Of a DNA stretch of 64,000 bases, positions 19,312 to 28,500 are shown piece after piece. The number at the start of each line of letters is the position of its first letter. Positions within the stretch are counted from its first letter, which is position 1. Location of the stretch: assembly GCA_035772405.1 (NCBI GenBank), contig JAYKKM010000374.1, positions 248,001-312,000 on the forward strand. The letters run 5' to 3'. The notes beneath the pieces are model-generated. The model was given only the letters and a program-made list of their open reading frames with translations, did not search any database and had not been told where the DNA came from. The DNA comes from Chrysogorgia sp. JL179-B06 (lineage: Eukaryota; Cnidaria; Anthozoa; Scleralcyonacea; Chrysogorgiidae). The position numbers and the translations under genes were made by a program.

Positions 19312-20262
19312 TTACTTTACACCATATTCCTTCATCATTTCTCCACCCATGATTATGATGTCTCGGTTTGTCATGTAACCACTCACAATTTTCACACCGT
19401 AGAATTCTATCAACGATGGGTGCGCATAAGGTGCGAGTGGTACTCTTGGTCGATGTATTCCAAAAATTGTTCCATAGGGTGCGCCTATCTTTTTCATATT
19501 TGCTATGAAGTCTGAATCGGTTGACTTAACGTTGTTGACTCTGACATGTGAATTGCTCATTTGCCAGTGTATCGATATCATATGCATTTTTGTGAGGTCA
19601 ACACCACTCGGAATAGTGCATACTTTCTCCATCGCTGGGATGCTACCACCATACGCGAGCTTGTTGGTCACACCAGTCTTGTACCCTATGAACTTATCCC
19701 AACTACCATCGTCGTTTGATATAATTGTCTCCCAATTTGATCCAGCGGTTCTCATTGGTAACCTCACCACAACAAAAATGGAGAGATCACACCATTGCAT
19801 ACTGGGGCAGTTAAAATGGAGACCTGACTCAAGTGGGATTGGTGTTAACACAGGTGATAGAAAACTTTGACTCACACCGCTGATGCCAACAATAGGACCA
19901 TAAGCCGGGTTGTTTTGCACTAATTTACTTGTTTCACCAATGGCTTTCACTTTGTTTGAACCATTGGTGTGAAATTCCACATTTTTCAAGGCGTGTGTGC
20001 TAACGTTGAAGTCGAGCACAACATTATAGGACTGACTCTTGAGGAAACCTGACAGCGATTGCTCTAGAGCTCTTTTATTCGTGGCATCTGAGTCATCGAC
20101 TGGGTCCGCTACGTTTTTTATTGCCGAGCCTTGCATGTCTATTATTCCAGACATCCTTCCACCAGTCGCGCTTAACTTAGGATCTTCGTTCAGATGCCTT
20201 TTCGTTCTCTTTAGTATTTTATCGTGAGGGTCGTCAGACTCATACCCGTAGTTTAGACTCAT
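19312..20262 (-). CDS. Putative fibre/attachment protein, lectin-like C-domain (element A)
   Basis: This 316-residue protein has a region at 34-66 (GGRMSGIIDMQGSAIKNV, then DATNKRAL) of the kind repeated in phage tail fibres and other trimeric viral fibres. Its C-terminal ~190 residues resemble a concanavalin A/LamG-type beta-sandwich (FIGYKTGVTNKLAYGG, HVRVNN, IGAPYGTIFG). The element B homologue (39962-40702) keeps the C-domain but lacks the fibre-like stretch. In this position, next to a tail-anchored structural candidate, a receptor-binding role is likely but inferred. Its frame touches the next gene without a gap. Confidence 0.6.
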   Translation of the reverse strand: MSLNYGYESDDPHDKILKRTKRHLNEDPKLSATGGRMSGIIDMQGSAIKNVADPVDDSDATNKRALEQSLSGFLKSQSYNVVLDFNVSTHALKNVEFHTNGSNKVKAIGETSKLVQNNPAYGPIVGISGVSQSFLSPVLTPIPLESGLHFNCPSMQWCDLSIFVVVRLPMRTAGSNWETIISNDDGSWDKFIGYKTGVTNKLAYGGSIPAMEKVCTIPSGVDLTKMHMISIHWQMSNSHVRVNNVKSTDSDFIANMKKIGAPYGTIFGIHRPRVPLAPYAHPSLIEFYGVKIVSGYMTNRDIIIMGGEMMKEYGVK

Positions 20263-20264
20263 TA

Positions 20265-21752
20265 CTACTTCAAGGTGTATTTGGTTAACAGATAGCCAGA
20301 GACTGCTGAGAACCCCAAGATTATCACCAGCGTTGTCGTGTCTGACTTACTTGTGGTAGTGACCACTGTTTTTTTCACAGGAGGTGGTGTCACATTTTCT
20401 TGGTAAACTTTTTTAGCCACAGTCGTTGGTGCCACCACACTTTCTTGGTGAGCTTTTTTCTTCACAATCGTTGACGCTACTAGGGAGTGAGTCACCACAT
20501 TTTCTTGGTGGACTTTTTTAGCCGTAATTGTTGGTGTTGTTGCATTCAAGCTAGTGTTCACCCCAAATCTCATGGACTCTGTGGCAACCTTTAGTAAGTT
20601 GTTGTACCCAGCGATTTTATTCTTGAGAATCACCACGTTACTTGGCATCAACCACGTACTTGGTGACACTGCAAGATTTTGGACAACGTTGGTGTCTCTA
20701 ATCGATTTGTTCATGTTGAGAATCCATGTCGACACGTCATACTGAATAACACTGTCAGAAAACAACTTGCGGAATTCTTGTTGGGTTTCTAGACTTCCTG
20801 CAGAACCGCCAACGACTGATACACGTGTTCTCGCTTGTGCACCAAGTGTGGAGTACACAAAGGACTCTATGCTCTGATTTAGATATTGCAGCCCAATGTT
20901 GGTGAAGCCGTCTGACAATCGCGCGACGTATCGTTTGTAATCATTCTGAACGTCGTTGAGTGTGAAGACTCTAGATTCGCCTAAAGTGCCATCGCTCAGG
21001 ACTTTATTCTGGTAGTAATGCCTTCTGGGGATTTTGGAAATCTTACCATACAATTCGGAGGCGTTAAATTCTCTACTTATTGATTTCATGGTCTCACCAC
21101 CTTCCATTCTTCTGAGAAGTCTTCTAATGGTGAAGTACAAATGAAATCTCATTACACTTGTGACCACGGGGTGAACTTCTTGTGACACTGATAAATGTTG
21201 CAACGACACTCCACAACAGAAACTCGCACAATACGTCGCGAACACAACACGGTAGTAAGATTCGCTGTCATCCCACTCTGATTTTGTCTTTGACGTGGTG
21301 ACTCGCAAGACTGGCAGCTTTGACATGAAGTAGCTATTTTGGTTAACAAAAACTTTAAAGTTATTCACTGGATAATTCAACACGTTTTCTGTTGGATAAC
21401 CATCCCAAAGCCCCCAGTGGTTCTTATGACCTTTTGGCAGTGGTTGGATAGCTCCACCACCTTGCCATATTATTGGGAACTTGCTATTGTGTAGCCACTT
21501 CCACATGTTTTTATCATTTTTGAAGGTTGCGCTGGTTATGTCTGTGCTGAGGATGTCATTGTTTCTGAAATATACGTCGACACTCGTGATTTTACCATCT
21601 TGCGAAATATTTGGATAGAACTCGAATTTGCTTAAAGTAGCGTGTGGGTACTTTTTGATGAGGTCTGCCTTTGCATTGTGTGTAGCCTTCGATGTGTTAG
21701 CCATCGCGCGTTTGTAGTACTCTCCATAGTACTCACGAAGGGCTTTCTGCAT
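20265..21752 (-). CDS. Conserved C-tail-anchored protein (element A)
   Basis: This 495-residue protein is not recognised functionally. The first ~390 residues are conserved in element B (KKYPHATLSKFEFYP, VDVYFRNNDILSTDITS, NQSIESFVYSTLGAQA, GYNNLL). A Thr/Val-rich linker follows, with three imperfect repeats of the AKKVHQENV type. The C-terminus is a single membrane segment (LVIILGFSAVSGYLL). It is probably a virion membrane or minor structural protein. Its ATG is 21 bp from the divergent penton-like gene, so the two share a very short promoter. The start is preceded by CAGTATATTAT. Confidence 0.72.
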   Translation of the reverse strand: MQKALREYYGEYYKRAMANTSKATHNAKADLIKKYPHATLSKFEFYPNISQDGKITSVDVYFRNNDILSTDITSATFKNDKNMWKWLHNSKFPIIWQGGGAIQPLPKGHKNHWGLWDGYPTENVLNYPVNNFKVFVNQNSYFMSKLPVLRVTTSKTKSEWDDSESYYRVVFATYCASFCCGVSLQHLSVSQEVHPVVTSVMRFHLYFTIRRLLRRMEGGETMKSISREFNASELYGKISKIPRRHYYQNKVLSDGTLGESRVFTLNDVQNDYKRYVARLSDGFTNIGLQYLNQSIESFVYSTLGAQARTRVSVVGGSAGSLETQQEFRKLFSDSVIQYDVSTWILNMNKSIRDTNVVQNLAVSPSTWLMPSNVVILKNKIAGYNNLLKVATESMRFGVNTSLNATTPTITAKKVHQENVVTHSLVASTIVKKKAHQESVVAPTTVAKKVYQENVTPPPVKKTVVTTTSKSDTTTLVIILGFSAVSGYLLTKYTLK

Positions 21753-21773
21753 ATAATATACTGTATGTTATAC
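21753..21773. promoter_or_regulatory. Minimal divergent promoter, element A
   Basis: Only 21 bp separate the two divergent start codons. The sequence ATATAATATACTGTATG is AT-rich and near-palindromic and puts a TATA-like motif close to both ATGs. Element B has an equally small gap (42136-42157). Confidence 0.5.
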
Positions 21774-22475
21774 ATGACGCGAAAGTTGACAGTGTTCATT
21801 GAAGGTGCGGAAAAAGTTGTGTCCTTTGACAACGCGATGATGGTCATACATGATAACCCATACATTGTGGTCAAGACAGCCACTGTGTTTTGGGACTACC
21901 ATAACACAACAAACGACGACAGCATTCAGGTCTTCACGCTGGATAGCTCTAGGGCAGGCTCTTTTAAAAAGATTAAAGTGGGTGAAGGGTACTTTAGCTT
22001 CGACGCATTGGTCAAAGTCTTGAAACACGAGTCTAGCGAGCTTAAGGTGGATCTTGAGATAGAGAAACTAGTGCCCACAGGCAAATGTAGGGTCAAGGTT
22101 AGTAGCTCAGCTGTGTTAGACACCCTTGGGCCTCTACTTGGTTTCGCGAAGGGTGAGGTGATTCAGAATGACTCACAGTGGCACACTAGCCCAAACGAGG
22201 TCGACATGTATAAAGGTCTGAAGTACATAGAAGTTTCGTGTGACGTCGTTGAGACGGAGAGCGACGTGGGTATTGATGGGAAGCGTAGCAATGTGATCAC
22301 AACGTTGCCAATACCTACCGAACAGTCATTGAAAGGGTCAGTGCAACGCCATGTGGATATTGAGTCAAAGGTGAGTATTAAAAAAGGTGTTTACTCAAGT
22401 ATGACGTTTCGCGTCAAACCAAATAACAGTGGTCTCAAAATTGGTGCGGTGTTATTGGAACTGTATATTGTGTGA
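21774..22475 (+). CDS. Predicted minor capsid (penton-like single jelly-roll) protein, element A
   Basis: This 233-residue protein has a beta-rich pattern with GEGYFSFDALVKVL, LGPLLGFAKGEV, DMYKGLKYIEVSCDVVE and VITTLPIPTE. These match the order seen in animal Polinton minor capsid (penton) proteins: a G-Y-F-(S/D)-ALV helix, LGF, then a N(R/K)GL...Y...CD strand and a P-I strand. The frame is open further upstream but overlaps the opposite gene; MTRKLTVF aligns with the element B start (MVKLSVF). An in-frame ATG at 21765 is an alternative. It would form capsid vertices. It ends 5 bp before the integrase ATG. Confidence 0.7.
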   Translation: MTRKLTVFIEGAEKVVSFDNAMMVIHDNPYIVVKTATVFWDYHNTTNDDSIQVFTLDSSRAGSFKKIKVGEGYFSFDALVKVLKHESSELKVDLEIEKLVPTGKCRVKVSSSAVLDTLGPLLGFAKGEVIQNDSQWHTSPNEVDMYKGLKYIEVSCDVVETESDVGIDGKRSNVITTLPIPTEQSLKGSVQRHVDIESKVSIKKGVYSSMTFRVKPNNSGLKIGAVLLELYIV

Positions 22476-22480
22476 ATTAT

Positions 22481-23584
22481 ATGGAACTCGGTGTGGAAAC
22501 AGAACAAGGGTTGAGAGACATCTATTATAATCCCAAGACGGGGTACAGTGGTGCAGAGAGGTTGTATCAAAGTGCATTGGGAGACGGATTGAAAGTGACT
22601 AGAAAAACAGTGAAAGAGTGGTTGACGGCGCAGGACACTTACACTAGGTACAAACCCATTGTGAGAAGACATAAGTTCCGCGCGACTTTTGTTGGGTTTC
22701 TTGGTGAAGAGCTCCAAATGGACTTAGTGGACATGAGTAAGTACTCAAAACAGAATGGTGGATATTATTGGATATTGACAGGTATTGAAATATTGAGTAG
22801 ATACGCTTTTGGCATTGCAGTTTATAGAAAAGACACCAAGAACATGACTAAGGCTGTTGGAGAGTTGTTGAATAACTTTAAAGATCAGTTTGGAGCCACA
22901 CCTAAGTTAGCGCAATTTGATGATGGACTTGAGTTCTACAACGTTGGTGTGAAAAGTTTGCTGAAAGAACGTGACGTTAAATATTTCAGCACTAAGAGCG
23001 ATAAAAAGGCCGCTGTTGTTGAGCGTTTTAATAGAAGTCTCAAGAGCATTATGTGGAAGTACTTTTACACCCGCGGGACGTACAAATGGATTGACGTTTT
23101 GGATCAGTTTGTGAGCAATTACAATAGCAATGTGAATCGAAGCATTATGATGAAGCCAAAGGATGTCGATAAGTCAAACGAAGGCGAAGTGTGGACCACT
23201 TTGTTTGGTCACCAATTCGCAGACAACCCATTGCCAAAGCTTAGAGTTGGTCAATCGGTGAGAATTAGTAAATACAAAAGTGTGTTCACAAAGGGTTATG
23301 AAGCCAACTTCACTGAAGAGCTGTTTAAAGTGGTAAAGGTTATTCGTGGCGACCCGAATGTGTACGAAATTGAGGATATAAGTGGTGAACAGATTATTGG
23401 TAAATTTTATGAACAGGAATTATCGCTGGTCAATAAGAAACATGGCGGCGATGTGTACAGAGTTGAAAAGGTGTTGAAAAGAAAGAAAGTCGGAGGGAAG
23501 AAGATGGTGCTGGTCAAATGGTTGGGTTATGAGAGCAAACATAATTCGTGGATACCAGAAAGCGATATTCAAAATGTGAGCTAA
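22481..23584 (+). CDS. int: Polinton DDE integrase with C-terminal chromodomain (element A)
   Basis: This 367-residue protein is a retrovirus-like integrase. The catalytic set is D81 (QMDLVDM), D147 (QFDDGLEF) and E181 (VVERFNRSLK). An N-terminal helical segment (RKTVKEWL, YTRYKPIVRRHKFR) precedes the core, and an SH3-like region (VRISKYKSVFTKGYEANFTEE) follows. The last ~45 residues are a chromodomain (YRVEKVLKRKK...LVKWLGY.SKHNSWIPESD) that may guide insertion to marked chromatin. I chose ATG 22481 rather than the GTG at 22472. It generates the 6-bp duplication seen at the element ends. Confidence 0.93.
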   Translation: MELGVETEQGLRDIYYNPKTGYSGAERLYQSALGDGLKVTRKTVKEWLTAQDTYTRYKPIVRRHKFRATFVGFLGEELQMDLVDMSKYSKQNGGYYWILTGIEILSRYAFGIAVYRKDTKNMTKAVGELLNNFKDQFGATPKLAQFDDGLEFYNVGVKSLLKERDVKYFSTKSDKKAAVVERFNRSLKSIMWKYFYTRGTYKWIDVLDQFVSNYNSNVNRSIMMKPKDVDKSNEGEVWTTLFGHQFADNPLPKLRVGQSVRISKYKSVFTKGYEANFTEELFKVVKVIRGDPNVYEIEDISGEQIIGKFYEQELSLVNKKHGGDVYRVEKVLKRKKVGGKKMVLVKWLGYESKHNSWIPESDIQNVS

Positions 23585-23590
23585 TGTAAC

Positions 23591-24598
23591 ATGGCTAAGA
23601 GTGGCTTCGACGACCTCGAGACGGAGGGCTTTGATGAATACAAAGATATGAGTAATGATGAACTAGATCGCAGTCTCGAAAGAGCCACTCAAGATCTTGA
23701 GCTAGCTCGGGGTGATCTAGGCGTCACAGCCGATGAGGAAACTAGACTAACTAGAGTGGAGAGTGGACTGAAGCGCGAACACGACATAAGACTTCGTCAA
23801 CACATGGGGGAGACTACTAGCGATCTCGTAACGCGGAGTGGTGGAGGAGTGTATCAACATGTGGAGAGGGTTTTTAGTGATCTCGCAACGCAGACTATTG
23901 ACAACGTGAGAGATCGTGAAGACGTCGCGAGGAGTGTGCCATTGTTAGACACCACACACGCAGAGTACGTCAACATACCTGGACTAACACCAGTCGAGAA
24001 CCGTGAGTTGAGCGCGCTACTCAATCCAAGCGAGAATGTGTCGCGTGAGTCTAGAATAGGCGACACTGGCGCATTGCAAATACGAGCGGACCGTTATCAA
24101 AACTTGATAAATGAAGTGAACAAAAGAATAGCGGAGCTCGCAGAAAAAGACCTCACGGTCGCAGAGAACGAAGAGTTCGTCGATCTAGCTGAAAGAGTGA
24201 TTGGACTTACACAAGCTAAAGACATGGTTATTGAACAGCGGCGAATAGAAGAGGTTAGAGCGCAACAAGAGATTGATATTGACAGATTGCAGAAGTTTAA
24301 GAAATGGGCTAGAGAAAATATGGTTGGGGTGAGTGCTTTAGCGATTTCAGTAGCCGCAATTGTAACAACTGTTATTATCGCTGGGAGGACTAATGTTATG
24401 AACGGCGCTATGACCACGAGGTCATTTGCGCAGGCTGCTAAAAACGCGATAACGAAGATGGGTCCGTGGGCTGTTGGATTGGCGAACTTAGTTTATGACG
24501 CGCTGGTGACAGGCGCAAAGGGTCTCGCTTGGTTAGCTCAAAATCTGTGGGTGTTTGCGGTGACATTCGCGTGGCTTGCGTACAATTATTTAAACTAG
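23591..24598 (+). CDS. Conserved protein with C-terminal multi-helix membrane domain, copy 1 (element A)
   Basis: This 335-residue protein has a charged, coiled-coil-rich N-terminal region (1-225) containing GLTPVENRELSALLNPS and SRIGDTGALQIRADRYQ. A membrane domain follows (about 240-335): RLQKFKKWARENMVGVSALAISVAAIVTTVII, KMGPWAVGLANLVYDAL and GLAWLAQNLWVFAVTFAWLAYNY. The membrane domain is nearly repeated in the next gene and well conserved in element B (43928-45100). Similar C-termini occur in animal Polintons; a virion or penetration role is inference. This copy lacks the N-terminal beta segment (SYVTDSGSILFKP type) found in the other two. Confidence 0.75.
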   Translation: MAKSGFDDLETEGFDEYKDMSNDELDRSLERATQDLELARGDLGVTADEETRLTRVESGLKREHDIRLRQHMGETTSDLVTRSGGGVYQHVERVFSDLATQTIDNVRDREDVARSVPLLDTTHAEYVNIPGLTPVENRELSALLNPSENVSRESRIGDTGALQIRADRYQNLINEVNKRIAELAEKDLTVAENEEFVDLAERVIGLTQAKDMVIEQRRIEEVRAQQEIDIDRLQKFKKWARENMVGVSALAISVAAIVTTVIIAGRTNVMNGAMTTRSFAQAAKNAITKMGPWAVGLANLVYDALVTGAKGLAWLAQNLWVFAVTFAWLAYNYLN

Positions 24599-24604
24599 AG
24601 AGAA

Positions 24605-24657
24605 AATGTGATTCGTGGGAGTCAGAGAGTGATATTCAAAATGTAAGCTAATGTAAT
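24605..24657 (+). repeat. Duplicated remnant of the integrase gene 3' end (element A)
   Basis: ATTCGTGGGAGTCAGAGAGTGATATTCAAAATG followed by AAGCTAATGTAATATGG closely repeats the end of the integrase gene and the start region of copy 1 (23543-23593). The duplication unit therefore contained the integrase tail plus the membrane-protein gene. Confidence 0.8.
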
Positions 24658-26107
24658 ATGGCTGAAGGTGGGGGAGGTTTTGGCGATATCAAGATGAGGG
24701 ACTTCGATAGACTTGATAGGTACACCAATAATCAATTAGATGTCGAACTTGAAAAACTCTATCTAGATTATCATTCAATTACCGATGAGTACGCTGATGG
24801 CGACGACATGCCAGACATTGTGCGTGTTAAGTATGACAAATTGTATGAGAGACTGAATAAATTACAGTACGAACAGGATAGAAGAGGGGTTCAAGAAAAA
24901 GAGACGTCGTTCACCGACACCAACGATGGTAAAACGGTGACAATAAGGGGGACCAACACAGAAGTCCCAGCGGTAGAGTTTGTTGAACAGGAGTCGTACG
25001 GTGACGTTAATGACACAAGCTACAGTATGGCTCTTGAAGTGGGGTCAGACGATCTTTACAAAAGATTGGACAAGCTAAACGCAGTCAACAAAGAGGTGGT
25101 AAAAAATCAAGTAGAAAGAGTCAAGGCGATAGGTGAGAAAATACGTAAGTTACACAAAAAAAAAAGACTCGGTCATGACGACGCGTCAAGGAAAATAGCC
25201 GACAGATCATATGTGACGGACTCAGGGTCTATTCTTTTCAAACCGATAAACAAAGATGGTAAATATGGAAAACCCAAACGAATTCTAATACCTGTGGAAA
25301 ACGGCTTGATCTACAGTAAAGATGCGAGTAGTAAAAACGCGATTAAGCAATTCAAACAGTTAGTTAGTCAAATCCCTGAGAGTACAGAAAACAACAGCTG
25401 TCACAACAGAAGTGATCCCAGACGATTCCCCAGTGATTGAAACAAGAGTGGAGCGCTATAACATAGCTGGGCTATCAGTAAAAGAAAACCGCGAACATAG
25501 AGGTATACTCAACCCAAGTGATAGTGTGTTGCGTGAGTCGAGAATAGGCGACAATGGCGCATTGCAAATACAAGCAGACTATTATCAGGAAGCGATAAAT
25601 GAAACGAGTAGGAGAATGACAGAGCTTGATACAAAAGATAAGCAAAGTGGTCTTACGAGTGACGACCAGCTAGAGTACGACGGTTTGCTTACTAGAGAGG
25701 TGGGACTCACGCAAGCCAAAATAGAAGTCTTAGAACAGCGAGAAATAGAGGAAGTTAGAGCGCAACAAGAAGTCGACATTGACAGGTTGCAGAAGTTCAA
25801 GGAATGGGCTAAAGAAAATGTGGTCGGGTTGAGCGCTGTAGCGATTTCAGCGGCTGGGATTATAACAACTATTATTATCGCTGGGAGATCTGCTGTTATG
25901 AAAGGCGCTATGGCAACGAGGTCATTCGCACAGGCTGTTAAGAACGCGATAACGAAGATGGGTCCATGGGCTGTTGGATTGGCTAATTTAGTTTACAACG
26001 CGTTGACGTTGGGTGCGAAGGGTCTCGCTTGGTTGGCTCAAAATCTGTGGGTACTCGCGGTGGTACTTGCGTGGTTTGCTTATGATTATTACAAGCTAAA
26101 ACGGTAG
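24658..26107 (+). pseudogene. Conserved multi-helix membrane protein, copy 2, frameshifted (element A)
   Basis: Two ORFs (24658-25440 and 25412-26107) encode successive parts of what is a single 390-residue protein in element B. The first holds the N-terminus, beginning MAEGGGGFGD, and a beta segment (DRSYVTDSGSILFKP). The second holds ...VKENREHRGILNPSD, SRIGDNGALQIQADYYQ and the membrane domain (RLQKFKEWAKENVVGLSAVAI, MGPWAVGLANLVYNAL, GLAWLAQNLWV). The frame changes near an A-rich run around 25388-25395. It is a tandem paralogue of 23591-24598, with a strongly similar C-terminal half and a diverged N-terminus. Either the break is a lesion or sequencing error, or both pieces are made separately. 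Confidence 0.75.
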
Positions 26108-26129
26108 CGATAAAACATATGTAAAGTAT

Positions 26130-27368
26130 ATGAACGTCACGTCAGCAGAGTTGAGTCCCGGTTTTAGACGAGCGACCATGGGTGGCATAAAAGGGGTGAG
26201 AACGCAACACGTAATCACGTTGAACCCTAATAAAGTCAGTCCTGGCGAGGAACTCTACATTGACATACCGAAGCTCAAGGTTAGTAGCTGTTTGGTACCT
26301 GGATCGTTGGGTCTAGTGTTCGACTTTAAGAATGCAAACGCCAAAAGCTGGTTCTTGAATAACGTGAGCAAGTTGTTGGTTGAGAAACTTGTTGTGAGAC
26401 TAGCTGGGGAAACTGTGTATGACAACAATGGGGAAAATTACACTGGTGTCTATCGCGACCTTTGGGAAAGTGTTACTGCGCGAGACCAAATGATTGACTA
26501 TGGTATTGGTGGTGAGAACTTGAGAAAGCTAGTTTCTAAGGACGACAGTGGTGCGACAAGTGGAAACGTCGCTAAAGTTAACGACGCGTTGATGTTTGGT
26601 GTGATTGGAACAAAGCAGCGAATAAAACTTGGCAAGATCATGAATGACCATGGGTTGTACGCTCCTTTTAGCATGAACAACAACTTGCAGTATGTGATCA
26701 CACTTCCGAAGGCCACAGACATCATGGTGGCGCAATCCGGTAGCGCTGTGGGTGGGTACACTCTGGAGAACCTCGAGCTTGAGTATGAGACGATTGATAA
26801 CCAGGAGCTCGCTGACGAAATAGCGTCGGGCTACGCAAGTGGTCGTAGTTTGTCGTATGAGCACGTTACGTTGATGAAAACCACCGAATGGGACAAAGGC
26901 ACGACCATTGTGAATGAAAACATTAATCTTCCAAGAAAAAGCATGAAGGCGATTGTGTTGCTATTCACGAATAAGGTGCGAACAGACAGCGAGGAGTTTC
27001 TTTACCCAAATATTGAGAATATTAGAGTCACAATTGAAGGTGTGCCAAATAGTGTGTACTCACAAGGCATCCCAAAGTCGAAGTTCTATGCAGAAGCGAA
27101 ACGATTGTTTGGGTTGGGTGAAGAACACGCTCAGTTCATGACCATACAGAAGTTCTACAAAGATGGCTTTGCGTTGGTCATCGACTTGAGGAGCGTTCAA
27201 GACAATTACAACGTCGCCACTGGCAAGAAAATTGTGAACACACAATCTGGCGTGCTTCTTGAGATCACTAAAAAAGCGACGACTGCGAATGTTATGTGCA
27301 GGGTGTTTGTGATGAGTGACGGACTGGTCAACTTCATGAACAATGGGTTGCAGTCAATCCAGTATTAA
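26130..27368 (+). CDS. mcp: Predicted major capsid protein, double jelly-roll (element A)
   Basis: This 412-residue protein is the best candidate for the hexon-like shell protein. It is strongly conserved with element B (46068-47288): GVRTQHVITLNPNKVSPGE, VPGSLGLVFDFKNANAKS, LVSKDDSGA, DIMVAQSGSAVGGYTLENLELEYETID, VTIEGVPNSVYSQGIPKS and SIQY at the end. It is beta-rich with no membrane segment, and sits just before the packaging ATPase, the usual Polinton order. Its size fits a compact double jelly-roll capsid. The fold is inferred, not shown. AAAGTAT abuts its ATG. Confidence 0.8.
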   Translation: MNVTSAELSPGFRRATMGGIKGVRTQHVITLNPNKVSPGEELYIDIPKLKVSSCLVPGSLGLVFDFKNANAKSWFLNNVSKLLVEKLVVRLAGETVYDNNGENYTGVYRDLWESVTARDQMIDYGIGGENLRKLVSKDDSGATSGNVAKVNDALMFGVIGTKQRIKLGKIMNDHGLYAPFSMNNNLQYVITLPKATDIMVAQSGSAVGGYTLENLELEYETIDNQELADEIASGYASGRSLSYEHVTLMKTTEWDKGTTIVNENINLPRKSMKAIVLLFTNKVRTDSEEFLYPNIENIRVTIEGVPNSVYSQGIPKSKFYAEAKRLFGLGEEHAQFMTIQKFYKDGFALVIDLRSVQDNYNVATGKKIVNTQSGVLLEITKKATTANVMCRVFVMSDGLVNFMNNGLQSIQY

Positions 27369-27383
27369 ATCAAACGTGAGTTA

Positions 27384-27983
27384 ATGGAGACTCCGTTTAA
27401 TATGCTAATTGTTGGTATGACAGCTTGTGGTAAGACGCATTATTTGCTGGAAACATTGGAATCTGAGTACTTTAGTAAATTTGACTACATTGTGTTGATT
27501 TGTCCTACTTTTGAGTGGAACAAAGCGTACCAAGATTGGAAATATGTGCGTGACCCTGACGTGCTAGCGATAGACTGCACACAGGACAATGTCAACGCTG
27601 TTCTCAAGTGTGTAACAAATGTTTTTAAAGGCACTAACACTCTGATTGTGTTGGACGACTGTGCGAGCTCTCAAGATGTCAAGAATAGGACTAGTCAATT
27701 GGTCAACTTGGCTTTTAGTGCGCGACATTTTATGTTGAGCGTTATTGTCATCACACAACAACTGACGTCGATCGCAAAACCGTACAGAGAAAATATTAGT
27801 AAGCTCGTTTGCTTCTACTGCCCAAGTAGGAGTGATATGAAGGTCGTTATCGACGATTACCTTGGAAACATTAGCAGAGAAAAATCGTTGGCGATTGTGA
27901 CCGCATTAAAAAATAATAAGTACGCTAGACTCGAAATCTCACTGCGCTATCCATACAGTCACGAAGTTGTTATTCCGCAATAA
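27384..27983 (+). CDS. A32/FtsK-HerA-type DNA packaging ATPase (element A)
   Basis: This 199-residue ATPase has Walker A at 11-18 (GMTACGKT), Walker B TLIVLDD (86-92) and a conserved ITQQLTSIAKPYRENISKL region that fits the sensor/arginine-finger area. The length and order match Polinton and NCLDV A32-like motors that pump the genome into the capsid. It follows the capsid gene by 15 bp. The element B homologue (47291-47893) is highly similar. It appears intact. Confidence 0.9.
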   Translation: METPFNMLIVGMTACGKTHYLLETLESEYFSKFDYIVLICPTFEWNKAYQDWKYVRDPDVLAIDCTQDNVNAVLKCVTNVFKGTNTLIVLDDCASSQDVKNRTSQLVNLAFSARHFMLSVIVITQQLTSIAKPYRENISKLVCFYCPSRSDMKVVIDDYLGNISREKSLAIVTALKNNKYARLEISLRYPYSHEVVIPQ

Positions 27984-28011
27984 AATATGGGTATAAGTAA
28001 TAACGCGATGG

Positions 28012-28500
28012 TTGAAACGCAAAAGTGAGGAAAATCCTACGATTGAGGAATTAGTTGAGGAGACTGACAACACTTCGACTGTGGAAGATGACATTGACGT
28101 TAGGAGATCCGAACTTATTAGACTGTCCGGTGACGGCGTGGTGAGTCAGTCCGAAGCATACATTAAAAAAGCGTCCGCAAAAGTTATTGATAAGATATGG
28201 CGCCAACACGAGTTGAAGAGAATGGAGATCGCAAACGCTTTTCTCACCGACTTGCTAATCAGCAAATTCGCCAGCTTACTAGATGGGTTGAACGCTATAG
28301 AGAATCCTGACGAACTAAATGACGAACTACAAAAAGATCCGTTACTAAAGAAAGACGTCGAGAGCATTGTCGCGGTTGTGACACCATACGTGCCTTTCTT
28401 AGGCTTGTTGTCTGGAGGAATTATAACGTCGAAACATGTGTACGATCACCATTTTAGGAGCGAGGTGGTAAACACTAAGAGTAGTGAGCAAACGGACTAA
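28012..28500 (+). CDS. Conserved protein with C-terminal hydrophobic segment; no in-frame ATG (element A)
   Basis: The 162-codon frame has a charged N-terminus, a helical middle (SEAYIKKASAKVIDKI, LLISKFASLLDGLNAIENPDEL) and a hydrophobic VTPYVPFLGLLSGGIIT. The element B homologue (47897-48367) keeps SEAYVRKANAKTILK and VPFLGLLSGG. Here the frame opens at a TTG. An ATG at 28008 is one base out of frame and quickly meets a stop, so a single-base change has probably removed the start. The final codons (SSEQTD) lie in the right TIR and match the end of PolB. Function unknown; a small virion membrane protein is plausible. Confidence 0.65.
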   Translation: MKRKSEENPTIEELVEETDNTSTVEDDIDVRRSELIRLSGDGVVSQSEAYIKKASAKVIDKIWRQHELKRMEIANAFLTDLLISKFASLLDGLNAIENPDELNDELQKDPLLKKDVESIVAVVTPYVPFLGLLSGGIITSKHVYDHHFRSEVVNTKSSEQTD

